A stretch of DNA of 64,000 nucleotides. Source: Panorpa germanica (lineage: Eukaryota > Arthropoda > Insecta > Mecoptera > Panorpidae). The position numbers were made by a program, and so were the translations under genes. This document shows positions 1 through 12,260 of the stretch, piece after piece; position 1 is the stretch's first letter; every line of letters starts with the position of its first letter. The stretch spans positions 2,046,001 through 2,110,000 of the forward strand of contig OY783221.1 of the NCBI GenBank assembly GCA_963678705.1, written 5' to 3'. Below the pieces are notes generated by a model. The model was not told the origin of the DNA, searched no databases, and saw only the letters and a program-made list of their open reading frames with translations.

Positions 1-784
1 TAGAAAATAACCTCTCAGCAGGTACTGAAGTTGCAGGTATTGAGAGAAAATCACGGGCCATTTTCGATAAAATCGGATACTCTGTCTCATGCGTCCTCCA
101 CCAATCTAAAATGTCTTCCGAGCTGGCAGTTCTTGGTTTTCTCAGGTACTCCTCCAACTCGTCTATCACTAAGCCTTGAAGACAAGATCCAGATGACGTC
201 GAGGGACATTCATAGAGTTTATCAAAGTCTATTACGTCTTCATCTTCATCACCTACTTTATTGTCTTTTTCTGGTAATTCCAGAGATTTGTTCAGTGAGT
301 GTAGACTTTTATATTCTTCATAAAGTTCATTGAACTTGCGCAGACTTTCTGTTTTAAGTTGCTTCCCCCACATTGTCAGGTCAAAAGTCTGAGCCGATGG
401 TTAAAACATAACTATGCATGCACTCAGTTTGATTTTAATAGATATTTTTTTATTCGCTATGTTTATGGTATTAGTCGTAATGCGCATAGGTCCAGTTTTT
501 CATATTCTTTGATATAGTTTTTTGCGTCTCATAGAATTCCTAAGCGTACCTACCTACCTATACACCGAACTGTTACACCTAACTACTCCGTGAAATAGCG
601 CTAAGTCCTAGCTGCAAGACGCAAGAGTCTTGCAGGCTATGTCTTGTTCTTGCTCAAGTCTTGCACGGTCAGTCTTGGTCTTGGTCTTGCTAAAAATACG
701 CGGTCTTGTTCTTGGTCTTGGTCTTGCAAAAACGCAAGAACAAGACCAAGACTGCAAGACCAAGACTGAATTTGGGCAACACTA
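1..784 (-). mobile_element. hAT DNA transposon, internally deleted, cut by window edge
   Basis: An open frame on the minus strand from about 400 down to the window edge encodes the C-terminal dimerisation region of a hAT transposase: the characteristic DILDWWRTHETEYPILSKMA block followed by AERLFS near position 1. The transposase continues beyond the left edge. To the right only about 400 bp separate this from what looks like the element end: 600-770 is filled with direct and inverted TCTTGG/TCTTG motifs typical of hAT subterminal repeats, ending at 784 with GGGCAACACTA, whose reverse complement (TAGTGTTGCCC) looks like a hAT terminal inverted repeat. There is no room for the BED zinc finger and catalytic part, so the copy seems internally deleted. 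The other end and the 8-bp target duplication are not in view. Confidence 0.75.
600..775. repeat. TCTTGG-type subterminal repeat block
   Basis: Repeated TCTTG, TCTTGG and their complement CAAGAC alternate in both orientations, so the stretch can fold on itself. It lies just inside the hAT-like end at 784 and is best read as the subterminal transposase-binding repeats of that element. Confidence 0.6.
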
Positions 785-1610
785 GTTTTTATAAATCACT
801 GATAAATAAATTTGTACTAAAATATATTTAGTTAATGATTAGGATTTTAATTAGATCTATTTTCAGAATTTCAATGTCATTTAAACTTCCAAGCAGCTGA
901 ATGAATCTTGTCATCACGTGTGATCATTAAATATTTGCGAGACCACTCATCTGCTACAAGTGAAATTATTTAAATTGATGAAAACTTTACAAGCACACGC
1001 CGAACGAGAATTTCATGAGAATTAACCCAAGATGGTACAAGCAGATCACTATGCTGATAAAATTGGTAAGCTTTCTTATTTTTAAACTATGTAGAATTGT
1101 TTTATCATACTGAACTAATGTTTCAGGTGTATGTTTATATTCTTATACCGTTTGTAGTAGCACCAACTTTAAATTCAATCGCAAATTGATAGATATTCAG
1201 GCATATAAGTATATTATATGTAAAGCCAATTCGGATGATCTGAAAAGTCATTTCTTTTATAATAATTTTCAATAGTTGCAAAGCACTTAAATTATTTTTG
1301 TAATTCGTTGAAATAATATTTGTATAACACTTAAATCTGTACGCCGCAAATGCTTTAATGGAAAATGGAAAATGCGGAAGCAGGAGGCGAGAAGCGACGG
1401 CAGAGAGAATGCTAATGAAGTGAACTGCGTTAATATTAAAAAGGTTTTTCTTTATACACATATATATGAAATACAAATCATGATGGGAAAATAGTATTGC
1501 GCTATTGGCATACAGCATTTAGATAAGTATAGTTAGTATATATACTCGTACATACTTGGAATCTCGGAACTTTCATGAAATTAAAAGAAGAACAACCAAA
1601 AGGAACGTAC
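785..1610. other. AT-rich intergenic stretch, no gene seen
   Basis: I see no coding exon, RNA gene or clear repeat boundary here. The open frame on the minus strand at 1135-1518 has no recognisable domain and composition matching non-coding DNA. Confidence 0.5.
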
Positions 1611-2500
1611 TCCTTTTTATGAAATTTGTTAAAACACTTTTTCATATAAAATTAATTAATTAAAATTAATTTTCATAAAATTAACAAAAGAAATTTTCTA
1701 GAAAAAGAAAACTCTATATTTTCTATATTAAATATATTTTCTAGAGTAGTTTTTAATGTTATTTCAATACTGGAAACCATTTTTAAATATCCGCATTATT
1801 TACGCCTTAACATGCTGATATCTCGAGAACCAAGAGGCCTATTAAAAAATAAATTGCAGATTCGGAATCAGCACAGAAAACTACGTTAAAAACCATGAAA
1901 AAATAAACAAAAAAAAATATTCTTTTTTTATGAAATTAACAAGAGTACCCTTAAAATTTTAGGGAAAACGCATTTTTATTGTGATGTATTAAATATATTT
2001 TTCGGTATCGTTTTTAACGCTTAGTTTAAAACTAAAAATCATTTTTAAATATTTGCATTATTTAAAAATAATTTATGTAGCTATACATCTGTGCACCCCG
2101 TTTTATGAAATTGATTTTTTTATGAAATTAATCTTTAAAATTTAAGTGAAAAACACATTTTTATTTTAACGTACTAAATATATATCCTAGTGCAGTTCAA
2201 AACTAGAAACCATTTTTAAATATCTGCATTATTTAAAAATAATTTTTGAAGCCATATTTCGGTGTACCCCGCTTTATGAAATTTGTGAAAAAAATTTCGT
2301 TCATACAACTAGCGTTATTTCATCGAATAATGTCGACAGTCGACATTAACATATGGTGCTGTTAGTCCACACGTAAAATCGTGTATAGGCGCGATTTTGA
2401 TTAAATTAACAAGACTTAAAATTTTCAACAAAAAAAAGTACTTTATATTTTATATATTAAATATATTTTCTAGCGTAGTTATATTATGGTATCTAATGTA
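1611..2500. repeat. Diverged tandem repeats related to the foldback element
   Basis: Several diverged units share blocks such as TTTTTATGAAATT, ATTAAATATATTTTCTAG and AACCATTTTTAAATATCTGC; the last block recurs near 1778, 2035 and 2209. Around 1860-1900 the string ACTACGTTAAAAACCATG resembles the inner arm of the 4.2-9.15 kb foldback element (ACTACGTTAGAAAACATG near 6800), which suggests a decayed relative of the same family. Confidence 0.6.
2329..2347. repeat. 19-bp perfect palindrome
   Basis: AATGTCGACAGTCGACATT is a perfect inverted repeat around a single central base. It lies at the edge of the diverged tandem repeats and could be a relic element end or a chance palindrome. Confidence 0.6.
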
Positions 2501-4199
2501 TACTTAATTTATACTTCATGTATCAAACTATGTTCCTAGTTTTCCAGAACTCCAATCTTAAATACTCCTCCTACAATATACTTATGCAAACTTTAATACT
2601 CTAAAACAACTTTAATTTTGTACATACATTACAAAACGCAAAAAGAAAAGAGCACAACCAACTTGCTCGCACACTTAACAACATTCTAGTGGTAGTTTAA
2701 GTTATGGAGGTTATCTTTATTGCCACCCCTCTCTTCTTCACCCCGTTCCCACTCCACAGGACCCGCACAATTTTATCTTGAAATAAACTCTACTGCAGTG
2801 CAGTGATCTGTACCAATTTAAATTGTTCACAGCTCATTAACTTTCAATTTTACAGTACAGTGTGTCATCAGAAAGCAATCAGGAGTCCTCTGGGATTACC
2901 TGTCACAAACAATGAGTTCAGACAGGATAACCTTTAGTACAGGAATACAGGAATACCAACACCGTCGTCCTTGTTGTTGTCGACGTCTGTCTGACTCGAT
3001 CCTTGATTTGTGGGGTCTATTAATAACTTGAAGTGCCTGACATTTAACGTAATACTTCGCTAGGAATTAACTAATCACCTGAGTAAGCACGTGGTTAGAA
3101 CTTCAGACAAGGAAAGTACAACAAATGTTGCTTTATAGCTTTCTTGTCTTAAATAAAAGACGTCTTCTTCTATTAGGACTTTTCTCGTCTCGTTATGAGT
3201 TATCTGAGTGTTAAATCAGACAGCGGGTACAATTTTACATAAAACTGCACACCCAACTGGAATTTCGAATTATGTTATCACAAATATTCCATCTAGGTGT
3301 GTGCGTGATTGTATGATATTTTTTACATTGCACATTTCTTGTTTTTGTCGCATAGCGATATTTATTACGCTGTCGTTTCATAACAGGAAATAGTTAAATG
3401 CATGTACAAATCATTGTCTATGATTCGTTCAACTTTAATGCGACTTATTTTTAGTATTATCAGATTAAGTTACAAGTATATGAGAGTGCATGTATCGGTT
3501 TTCACCCGGAGGAGCTTACAAGTCTCGGGAATCCTAAACAAAGCTCGGACGTGCACGGCACATCGGCCTGGACACTCCTAAGATGGCTATGGCAATGGAT
3601 ATAAAGCATTGTGCAGAGCAGGTGTTGCCAATGTCATCAGCAGTTCGTTTGTACGAATTGTAACATGAAAACAAAGTCGCTGAAATTTATGGAAACGAAT
3701 TTCTTTTGAACTGTACTTCGTTTTATTGAAATAAATATAACTTCGAAAGGAGCATAGCTATGTGAAGAAGAGTTGCTCTTACTAGAAACACACAAAGTAC
3801 ATTCGAAACTAAAACTTAAAATTAGATTACTGCAAGAAATGCATACTCTGTTCTATGACTGTTCTAGCCCTTTAGCTAATGTTAAATAATATTTTGTTAC
3901 AACAGCACCATCAAGTTATATAATTATTTAATTAAAATGTCTGAGCCACACGTTTGCTACCACTGATATAACATGTAGCGTGTTGCTGTACTGGTGTATC
4001 CGTTTGGGAATTTATTAGCAACATTTAACTGTTCGTCGGTTTAACTTTCTGACTTCCTTCTGCATTTAATTGTTCAGACTTACTTGCAACAAAACACAAC
4101 GCAAAAGCATTTTATAAAAAAAAACGTTATGGTGTATGTAGCAGAGTCCTACACGACGTAACGTTAATAGACTTTGTTGCGTATATATAAAGTGTTCTG
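2501..4199. other. Intergenic region with an orphan promoter-like segment
   Basis: Mostly AT-rich sequence without a recognisable gene. The exception is 3500-3665, which is clearly GC-richer: it has a TATA-like ATATAAAG near 3600, an initiator-like TCAGCAGTTCG about 40 nt downstream and an ATG at 3664 opening only a 15-codon frame. It may be a first exon and promoter of a gene I cannot follow, or a piece of an old element. Confidence 0.3.
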
Positions 4200-7100
4200 T
4201 GAATTTGAAAAAAATCTTGAAACATTACATTTTCAAGCGCCTGATCCTCATGCTAACACTATAACACTTCGATTTAATAATGTGACTTTATGGACATTTT
4301 TTCTTAAACTAAATTTAAATTTCTTTCATATTTTTTTATGCAGTTATGTTCGATATATTTTAAAATAAAGAACTGCGTCATTACTTTTTCAATATCTACG
4401 TTTTTTTAGAATTTATGCGACTTTTTATAAATTCATGGACATTTTTTTCTAAAAAAAAAAATTTGCACTTCCTTGATATTTTTTGATGCAGTTATGTTCG
4501 TTATGATTTAAAATAAGGAACTTCCTCATTACATTTAAATATCTACGATTTTCTGGCATTTATGCGATTTTTTATAAATACATTACACGTTTTAAAGCGC
4601 CTGATCGTCATGCTAACACTATAACACTTCGATTTAATAATGTGACTATGGACATTTTTTCTAAACATAAATTTAAGTTTCTTTGATATTTATTGATGCA
4701 GTTATGTTCGTTATGCTTTATGATAAAGAACTGCGTCATTACATTTTAAATATCTACGATTTTCTGGAATTTATGCGACCTTTTATAAATTCATGGACTT
4801 TTTTTTCTAAAAAAAAAATTTGCGTTTCTTTGATATTTTTTGATGCAGTTATGTTCGTTATGATTTAAAATAAGGAACTGCTTCATTACATTTTAAATAT
4901 CTACGATTTTCTGGAATTTATGCGACCTTTTATAAATTCATGGACTTTTTTTTCTAAAAAAAAAATTTGCGTTTCTTTGATATTTTTTGATGCAGTTATG
5001 TTCGTCATGATTTAAAATAAGGAACTGCTTCATTACATTTGAAATATCTACGATTTTCTGGAATTTATGCGACCTTTTATAAATTCATGGACTTTTTTTT
5101 CTAAAAAAAAAATTTGCGTTTCTTTGATATTTTTTGATGCAGTTATGTTCGTTATGATTTAAAATAAGGAACTGCTTCATTACATTTGAAATATCTACGA
5201 TTTTCTGGAATTTATGCGACCTTTTATAAATTCATGGACTTTTTTTTCTAAAAAAAAAATTTGCGTTTCTTTGATATTTTTTGATGCAGTTATGTTCGTT
5301 ATGATTTAAAATAAGGAACTGCGTCATTACATTTGAAATATCTACGATTTTCTGGAATTTATGCGACCTTTTATAAATTCATGGACTTTTTTTTCTAAAA
5401 AAAAAATTTGCGTTTCTTTGATATTTTTTGATGCAGTTATGTTCGTTATGATTTAAAATAAGGAACTGCGTCATTACATTTGAAATATCTACGATTTTCT
5501 GGAATTTATGCGACCTTTTATAAATTCATGGACTTTTTTTTCTAAAAAAAAAATTTGCGTTTCTTTGATATTTTTTGATGCAGTTATGTTCGTTATGATT
5601 TAAAATAAGGAACTGCTTCATTACATTTGAAATATCTACGATTTTCTGGAATTTATGCGACCTTTTATAAATTCATGGACTTTTTTTTCTAAAAAAAAAA
5701 TTTGCGTTTCTTTGATATTTTTTGATGCAGTTATGTTCGTTATGATTTAAAATAAGGAACTGCGTCATTACATTTGAAATATCTACGATTTTCTGGAATT
5801 TATGCGACCTTTTATAAATTCATGGACTTTTTTTTCTAAAAAAAAAATTTGCGTTTCTTTGATATTTTTTGATGCAGTTATGTTCGTTATGATTTAAAAT
5901 AAGGAACTGCTTCATTACATTTTAAATATCTACGATTTTCTGGAATTTATGCGACCTTTTATAAATTCATGGACTTCTTTTTCTAAAAAAAAAATTTGCG
6001 TTTCTTTGATATTTTTTGATGCAGTTATGTTCGTTATGATTTAAAATAAGGAACTGCTTCATTACATTTTAAATATCTACGATTTTCTGGAATTTATGCG
6101 ACCTTTTATAAATTCATGGACTTTTTCTTCTAAAAAAAAAATTTGCGTTTCTTTGATATTTTTTGATGCAGTTATGTTCGTTATGATTTAAAATAAGGAA
6201 CTGCTTCATTACATTTGATATATCTACGATTTTCTGGAATTTATGCGACCTTTTATAAATTCATGGACTTTTTTTTCTAAAAAAAAAATTTGCGTTTCTT
6301 TGATATTTTTTTATGCAGTTATGTTCGTTATGATTTAAAATAAGGAACTGCGTCATTACATTTGAAATATCTACGATTTTGTGGAAATTATGCGACCTTT
6401 TATAAATTCATGGACTTTTTTTTTAGAAAAAAAAATTAGCGTTTCTTTGATATTTTTTGATGCAGTTATGTCCGTTTTGATTTAAAATAAGGAACTGCTT
6501 CATTACATTTTAAATATCTACGATTTTCTGGAATTTATGCGACCTTTTATAAATTCATGGACTTTTTTTTCTAAAAAAAAAATTTGCGTTTCTTTGATAT
6601 TTTTTTATGCAGTTATGTTTGTTATGATTTATAATAAAGAACTGCATCATTACATTTTAAATAGCTGCGCAAATATTTGTGATTTTCTGGTTTTTAAGCA
6701 AACAATCATGAAGACAGAATTCCAATTTTAAAACGTTGATTATTCGAAAACTGTAAGAGATAATTAAAAATGGATTTTAAATTTGAAATCAGCATAAAAA
6801 ACTACGTTAGAAAACATGTACCGCATGCCAAAATAAAAAATAGTGTTTTTTAGTCTTCTTACTTTTTCAAAAAAACTAATTTTTTAATTTGACATGCGGT
6901 ACATGTTTTCTAACGTAGTTTTTTATGCTGATTTTAAATTTAAAATCCATTTTCAATTATCTTTTACAGTTTTCGAATAATCAACGTTTTAAAATTGGAA
7001 TTTTGACTTTATGATTGTTTGCTTAAAAACCAGAAAAGCACAAATATTCGCGCAGATATTTGAAATGTAATGACGCAGTTCCTTATTTTAAATCATAACG

Positions 7101-9150
7101 AACATAACTGCATCAAAAAATATCAAAGAAACGCAAATTTTTTTTTTAGAAAAAAAAGTCCATGAATTTATAAAAGGTCGCATAAATTCCAGAAAATCGT
7201 AGATATTTAAAATGTAATGACGCAGTTCCTTATTTTAAATCATAACGAACATAACTGCATCAAAAAATATCAAAGAAACGCAAATTTTTTTTTTAGAAAA
7301 AAAAGTCCATGAATTTATAAAAGGTCTCATAAATTCCAGAAAATCGTAGATATATAAAATGTAATGACGCAGTTCCTTATTTTAAATCATAACGAACATA
7401 ACTGCATCAAAAAATATCAAAGAAACGTAAAATTTTTTTCTAAAAAAAAAGTCCATGAATTTATAAAAGGTCGCATAATTTCCAGAAAATCGTAGATATT
7501 TAAAATGTAATGAAGCAGTTCCTTATTTTAAATCATAACGAACATAACTGCATCAAAAAATATCAAAGAAACGCAAATTTTTTTTTTAGAAAAAAAAGTC
7601 CATGAATTTATAAAAGGTCGCATAATTTCCAGAAAATCGTAGATATTTAAAATGTAATGAAGCAGTTCCTTATTTTAAAGCATAACGAACATAACTGCAT
7701 CAAAAAATATCAAAGAAACGTAAAAAAATTTTCTAAAAAAAAAGTCCATGAATTTATAAAAGGTCGCATAAATTCCAGAAAATCGTAGATATTTAAAATG
7801 TAATGACGCAGTTCCTTATTTTAAATCATAACGAACATAACTGCATCAAAAAATACCAAAGAAATGCAAATTTTTTTTCTAAAAAAAAAGTCCATGAATT
7901 TATAAAAGGTCGCATAAATTCCAGAAAATCGTAGATATTTAAAATGTAATGACGCAGTTCCTTATTTTAAATCATAATGAACATAACTGTATCAAAAAAT
8001 ACCAAAGAAATGCAAATTTTTTTTTTAGAAAAAAAAGTCCATGAATTTATAAAAGGTCGCATAAATTCCAGAAAATCGTAGATATTTAAAATGTAATGAA
8101 GCAGTTCCTTATTTTAAAGCATAACGAACATAACTGCATCAAAAAATATCAAAGAAACGTAAAATTATTTTCTAAAAAAAAAGTCCATGAATTTATAAAA
8201 GGTCGCATAATTTCCAGAAAATCGTAGATATTTAAAATGTAATGAAGCAGTTCCTTATTTTAAAGCATAACGAACATAACTGCATCAAAAAATATCAAAG
8301 AAACGTAAAAATTTTTTCTAAAAAAAAAGTCCATGAATTTATAAAAGGTCGCATAAATTCCAGAAAATCGTAGATATTTCAAATGTAATGACGCAGTTCC
8401 TTATTTTAAAGCATAACGAACATAACTGCATCAAAAAATATCAAAGAAACGTAAAATTTTTTTCTAAAAAAAAAGTCCATGAATTTATAAAAGGTCGCAT
8501 AATTTCCAGAAAATCGTAGATATTTAAAATGTAATGAAGCAGTTCCTTATTTTAAAGCATAACGAACATAACTGCATAAAAAAATATCAAAGAAACGTAA
8601 AAATTTTTTCTAAAAAAAAAGTCCATGAATTTATAAAAGGTCGCATAAATTCCAGAAAATCGTAGATATTTCAAATGTAATGACGCAGTTCCTTATTTTA
8701 AATCATAACGAACATAACTGCATCAAAAAATACCAAAGAAATGCAAATTTTTTTTCTAAAAAAAAAGTCCATGAATTTATAAAAGGTCGCATAAATTCCA
8801 GAAAATCGTAGATATTTCAAATGTAATGACACATTTCCTTATTTTAAATCATAACGAACATAACTACATCAAAAAAAATCAAAGAAACGCAAATTTTTTT
8901 TTAGAAAAAAAGTCCATGAATTTTAGAAAAGTTGCATAAAATCTATAAATGCGTAGATATAATAAATTTAATTGAACAGTTCATCAATTAAGCATATAGC
9001 GAACAAAACCTCATCAAAAAATTTCAAAAATATGATAGTTTAACTTTTAGAAAAAGAGTCCATGAATTTAAAAGAAGTTGCGTGAAATCTAGAAATGCGT
9101 AAATATTTTAAATTTAGTTGTATAGTTCATCAATTAAACGTATATTGGAC
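4200..9150. mobile_element. Giant foldback element: 147-bp tandem arrays in inverted arms
   Basis: About 15 forward copies of a 147-bp unit run from roughly 4200 to 6655, and about 13-15 reverse-complement copies from roughly 7060 to 9150. The period was measured directly (the unit start falls at 5321, 5468, 5615 and 5762). Inner units are nearly identical, outer units are diverged, and the two left-most are a variant containing CGCCTGATC and CTAACACTATAACACTTCG. Between the arrays, a non-repeated inner arm (6656-6838 and 6887-7058) is itself inverted, leaving a loop of roughly 50 bp. Long inverted repeats built from tandem repeats around a short centre are the hallmark of Foldback (FB) and Galileo-type DNA transposons. 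No transposase is present. Confidence 0.8.
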
Positions 9151-10003
9151 ATAACCCCAAGTCCACTTTAAGTTTTATTAAAAAATATCCATAACTTGCA
9201 GCCGTAATAATAAGCCGCAAACTTGATTTTCAACGTTATTTAGGTTGCCTGCTATTCAGGTTTAAAAATTTAAAATATATTTATTTAAACGTAATGCGCC
9301 ATCTATTAAGCAGTAGTATATGATGGTATAATTTATGAATTGTTTAACAGGTGTATAAGGCTTGTTTACTAATGCCTAACAACGTCGTACGTAGTCTGTT
9401 CAAGTGTGAGTGGACCACTGTAAATTGATAATATCTAATTTCTCAAAGGACGGTTTGGGCGATCTGTCATTTGTCATCTGTCATCTGTCATCTGTTGTTC
9501 CACCGGATATTATTGCACGTGTATCTCATCCGAGACATCCGAGGCTGTATGAATATGTATGCAACCTGTATTAACCTGTTGTCGTGTCCATTGTTGTTGC
9601 TATTGTTAGGTATTCTAATTTGTAGACAATGGATGCAGGTATGACATATTGTGTACACTGAAAAGTAACGCGGTGTCTTATGGGAAATTGTGTGATCCAA
9701 CACTAACCGCTTTTACGTAGATTTACACTGGATAAAATTGACACTATGACGAATTTAACACAAACGGTAAATTCCTTTAAAACTAGCAATAAATAAAACA
9801 TATAGTCTAATATTTATTAAAAGAAAAGTTTGTTTAAAAGCTAATCATAATTATATACACTTTTAACTATAATTGTACTAATTAATTTAATAGCATTTCT
9901 GTTATGAATTTTATTAAAATAAACACCTTTATATTTATTTTGTAAATACTGTGTATTTTAATTGTTTCCATGGCTCCAGTTCCATTTTGTTTACATACTT
10001 TAC
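9151..10003. other. Intergenic, short TGTCATC tandem repeat only
   Basis: No gene seen. A short run of TGTCATC repeats (about four copies) lies at 9466-9494. The rest is AT-rich without features I can name. Confidence 0.5.
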
Positions 10004-10490
10004 AGCAGAGGCTCTCAAGCTTTTGTGCGGGCCCCATGAAGACATCATAAGACATAGAAGAAAAGGTCCATGAATTTAATAAAGTTCTTAAAATATTACA
10101 AGTTTAAAAGCGCCTGATCCGCACGCTACTACTATAACATATAGATATACATAATGTGTACTTTAAAATAATGATTTGCTTCATTCCATTTTAATTTTTA
10201 TGTTTCTCTGGCTTATCAAGTAGAAAAATTCATTACTATATATGTATTTGAATCTCGCGCCTCGCTCTTTAGAAATCCCACTAGAATCACTGCTTTTATC
10301 TTTTAAGGCATTCATGTGCCTTAGTTTACCATCATTAATATTTGTCGTCTTTGTGCAAAATTTTATTTCTCGTCAATTATCATCAAAAATACTTACTTAC
10401 AATTTACATAAATTATACAAAGAACAAGTGCCTCGCAAAGATCTGCTGCCCGGGGCCTCGCAATCGTTAAGGCCGCCCCTGTGTACCACT
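10004..10490. mobile_element. Decayed DNA-transposon material, hAT-like ends
   Basis: The left edge begins CAGAGGCTCTCAAGC and the right edge reads, on the opposite strand, CAGGGGCGGCCTTAACG, both of the CAGNG form common at hAT termini. Inside, 10050-10200 holds fragments of the foldback-array unit (GGTCCATGAATTTA and AGCGCCTGATCC). It may be one element or two juxtaposed ends; I could not define a target duplication. Confidence 0.35.
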
Positions 10491-11063
10491 CATAAATAAA
10501 AAGAACACATTCCAGATTCAAACATAGTTTGGTATATTTATGCAAAACAAATCTACTGTAAACACTTTCAAAACCATTGCTTCAATTTATTTCTCACCCT
10601 ATCTTAGTAGTCCTTCCTCAGTCGTCCTCGTAACTCGTAACTCGTAACGGTTTGATATTACATGGCTTAGAATATCTGCAGAAGCAGATACATGCTCTGC
10701 TCTGGTTAAAATAGGATTGGGTATGGATTGGGTCAATATTTGCCAACAAGCTTTCGGTATAGACTCGAGGCAATAGAGGCTATAGAGGCGGTAGAACTGT
10801 AGAAGCAATGTGGTGTCACTGTCAGGTCTCTGGAATAAGATAGAACACGTTGTCGTAAATTTAGAAAATACATTTTGAAGCGCTTAACAAAGAGAAAATC
10901 AGAAGAACGAACCTGTACCTATAGAAGAAACGAACGATTCAACGCGGGCATGCAAATTCATCTACACACAATGTAACTTGTACGGGGACATAGGAATATA
11001 GATGCGATGAAAGTCTAATCTATTTTTACGCTTAACCTAACTGTATGTTAATTAAATATACGA
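10491..11063. other. Intergenic, nothing recognised
   Basis: No coding exon or repeat that I can define. The open frame at 10599-10808 on the minus strand has no known motif. Confidence 0.4.
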
Positions 11064-11702
11064 TTGGGCTTGTGTCCTCATTTTTTAGTGGTCGATTTTT
11101 GAATTGTTGATTGAAATTGATGTTAATAAATGTGTATTGACGTGTCTATTTTATTAAATATCTAAATGTTGACGGAGATATATCAATTAAAAGTTTGAAT
11201 TGTAGTTTTAGCGCTAGAGATGGTCGGCCATATTTGTATGACGTGAAATGCATTTTAACGTCAGTTATTTGTTGAGTAGGTCAGTGCTGTGGTAATGTTC
11301 TATAGCTGTTGGATAATCAAGTCAAATCAAAGAATAATAAGTTTATATTTTATTTAACCCTATTACGGCAGACATAATATTGAAATTTTATTGTTCCTTG
11401 CAATAGCTGTAAATAAGATTTGATATTTTGATATATAAATACATAAAGCAGAGATTTATGAGCAGTAAGTTTGGTAACCTTACACAAGGATTGTGATGTC
11501 ACATGCACTTGGAATGTGTACAACGTTGAATCCCTTTAATAATTAAACAGACAAAATGACTTTTTTAATTGTTAATATCTCTATAAGGAGTTAACATATA
11601 AGGAGTTATTAAAAAGTAATTGAACATTTGAGGTTCTAGTAACCCACTTTATCAATATATAGTACAGTTTTATAGAAATTAAGACATAGGACCCAATCCC
11701 AT
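11064..11702 (+). mobile_element. MITE family 1, copy 1
   Basis: A ~640-bp non-autonomous element with terminal inverted repeats: TGGGCTTGTGTCCT on the left and a mutated complement (AGGACCCAATCCCA) on the right. Internal landmarks shared with the other copies include GGTCGGCCATATTTGTATGA, AAATGCATTTTAACGTCAG and TACAACGTTGAATCCC. No coding potential. Mutated ends suggest it is among the older copies. Confidence 0.8.
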
Positions 11703-11864
11703 TACATTTCGAAATATATAATTAATATTGTAAATGTTTACAAATTTAAAGAAATTACTAAAGTAACACGCGTTGTATACAGCAACAGGTCTTAACAATC
11801 CATCGAACAGTTGCTTAGATCACTTTGTTTACATCTAAACATAAAACTGTAAATAAAATACACG

Positions 11865-12260
11865 TCTTCAACACTTGTTGCCACTGCTTCACGTTTTACT
11901 ATTAATGAATTAAAACTATAAATAACTTGGTGCTTTTTATTTCATCTATTAATAGATTTAAAAACCAGTGTTTACAGTCGCTTTATATTTAACAAACCGG
12001 TATATATCAGGGTTGCATTAGAGTCATTTGGTTGCATTTTATGTAACATTCTTACTGCGAAAATGATAAACCCAAATACACCCTTTATTCTTCTGTTGTC
12101 CTGCAAGGTCGTTGCGTTTCCGCTGCACGATGTGTGTTTTTATGTGTGTACGCAGAAAGTATTGGGAATATCTTAATGCGATACTTACTGACATCATTTT
12201 TATGAATGAATTTGAATTTGTTCATTTGTGAATTTCATTTTAATGAACTTATAAACTTTC
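11865..12260 (+). repeat. Dispersed repeat, copy 1 (inverse copy at 45.5-45.9 kb)
   Basis: This ~390-bp segment recurs in reverse orientation at about 45515-45900. Shared strings include TTAAAACTATAAATAACTT, AGAGTCATTTGGTTGCATTT and GTTGTCCTGCAAGGTCGTTG versus its complement at 45.7 kb. No terminal repeats or coding frame were identified, so the class is unknown. Confidence 0.7.

Noticed and set aside
4683-6731. Repeated short open frames (MRPFINSWTFFSKKKICVSL)
   Set aside because: They are the 147-bp array unit read in one frame; each is closed within a unit or two and there is no coding signal.
4200-9150. CRISPR-like array interpretation of the regular repeats
   Set aside because: Units are contiguous 147-bp tandem copies without variable spacers, in inverted arms, in an insect genome.
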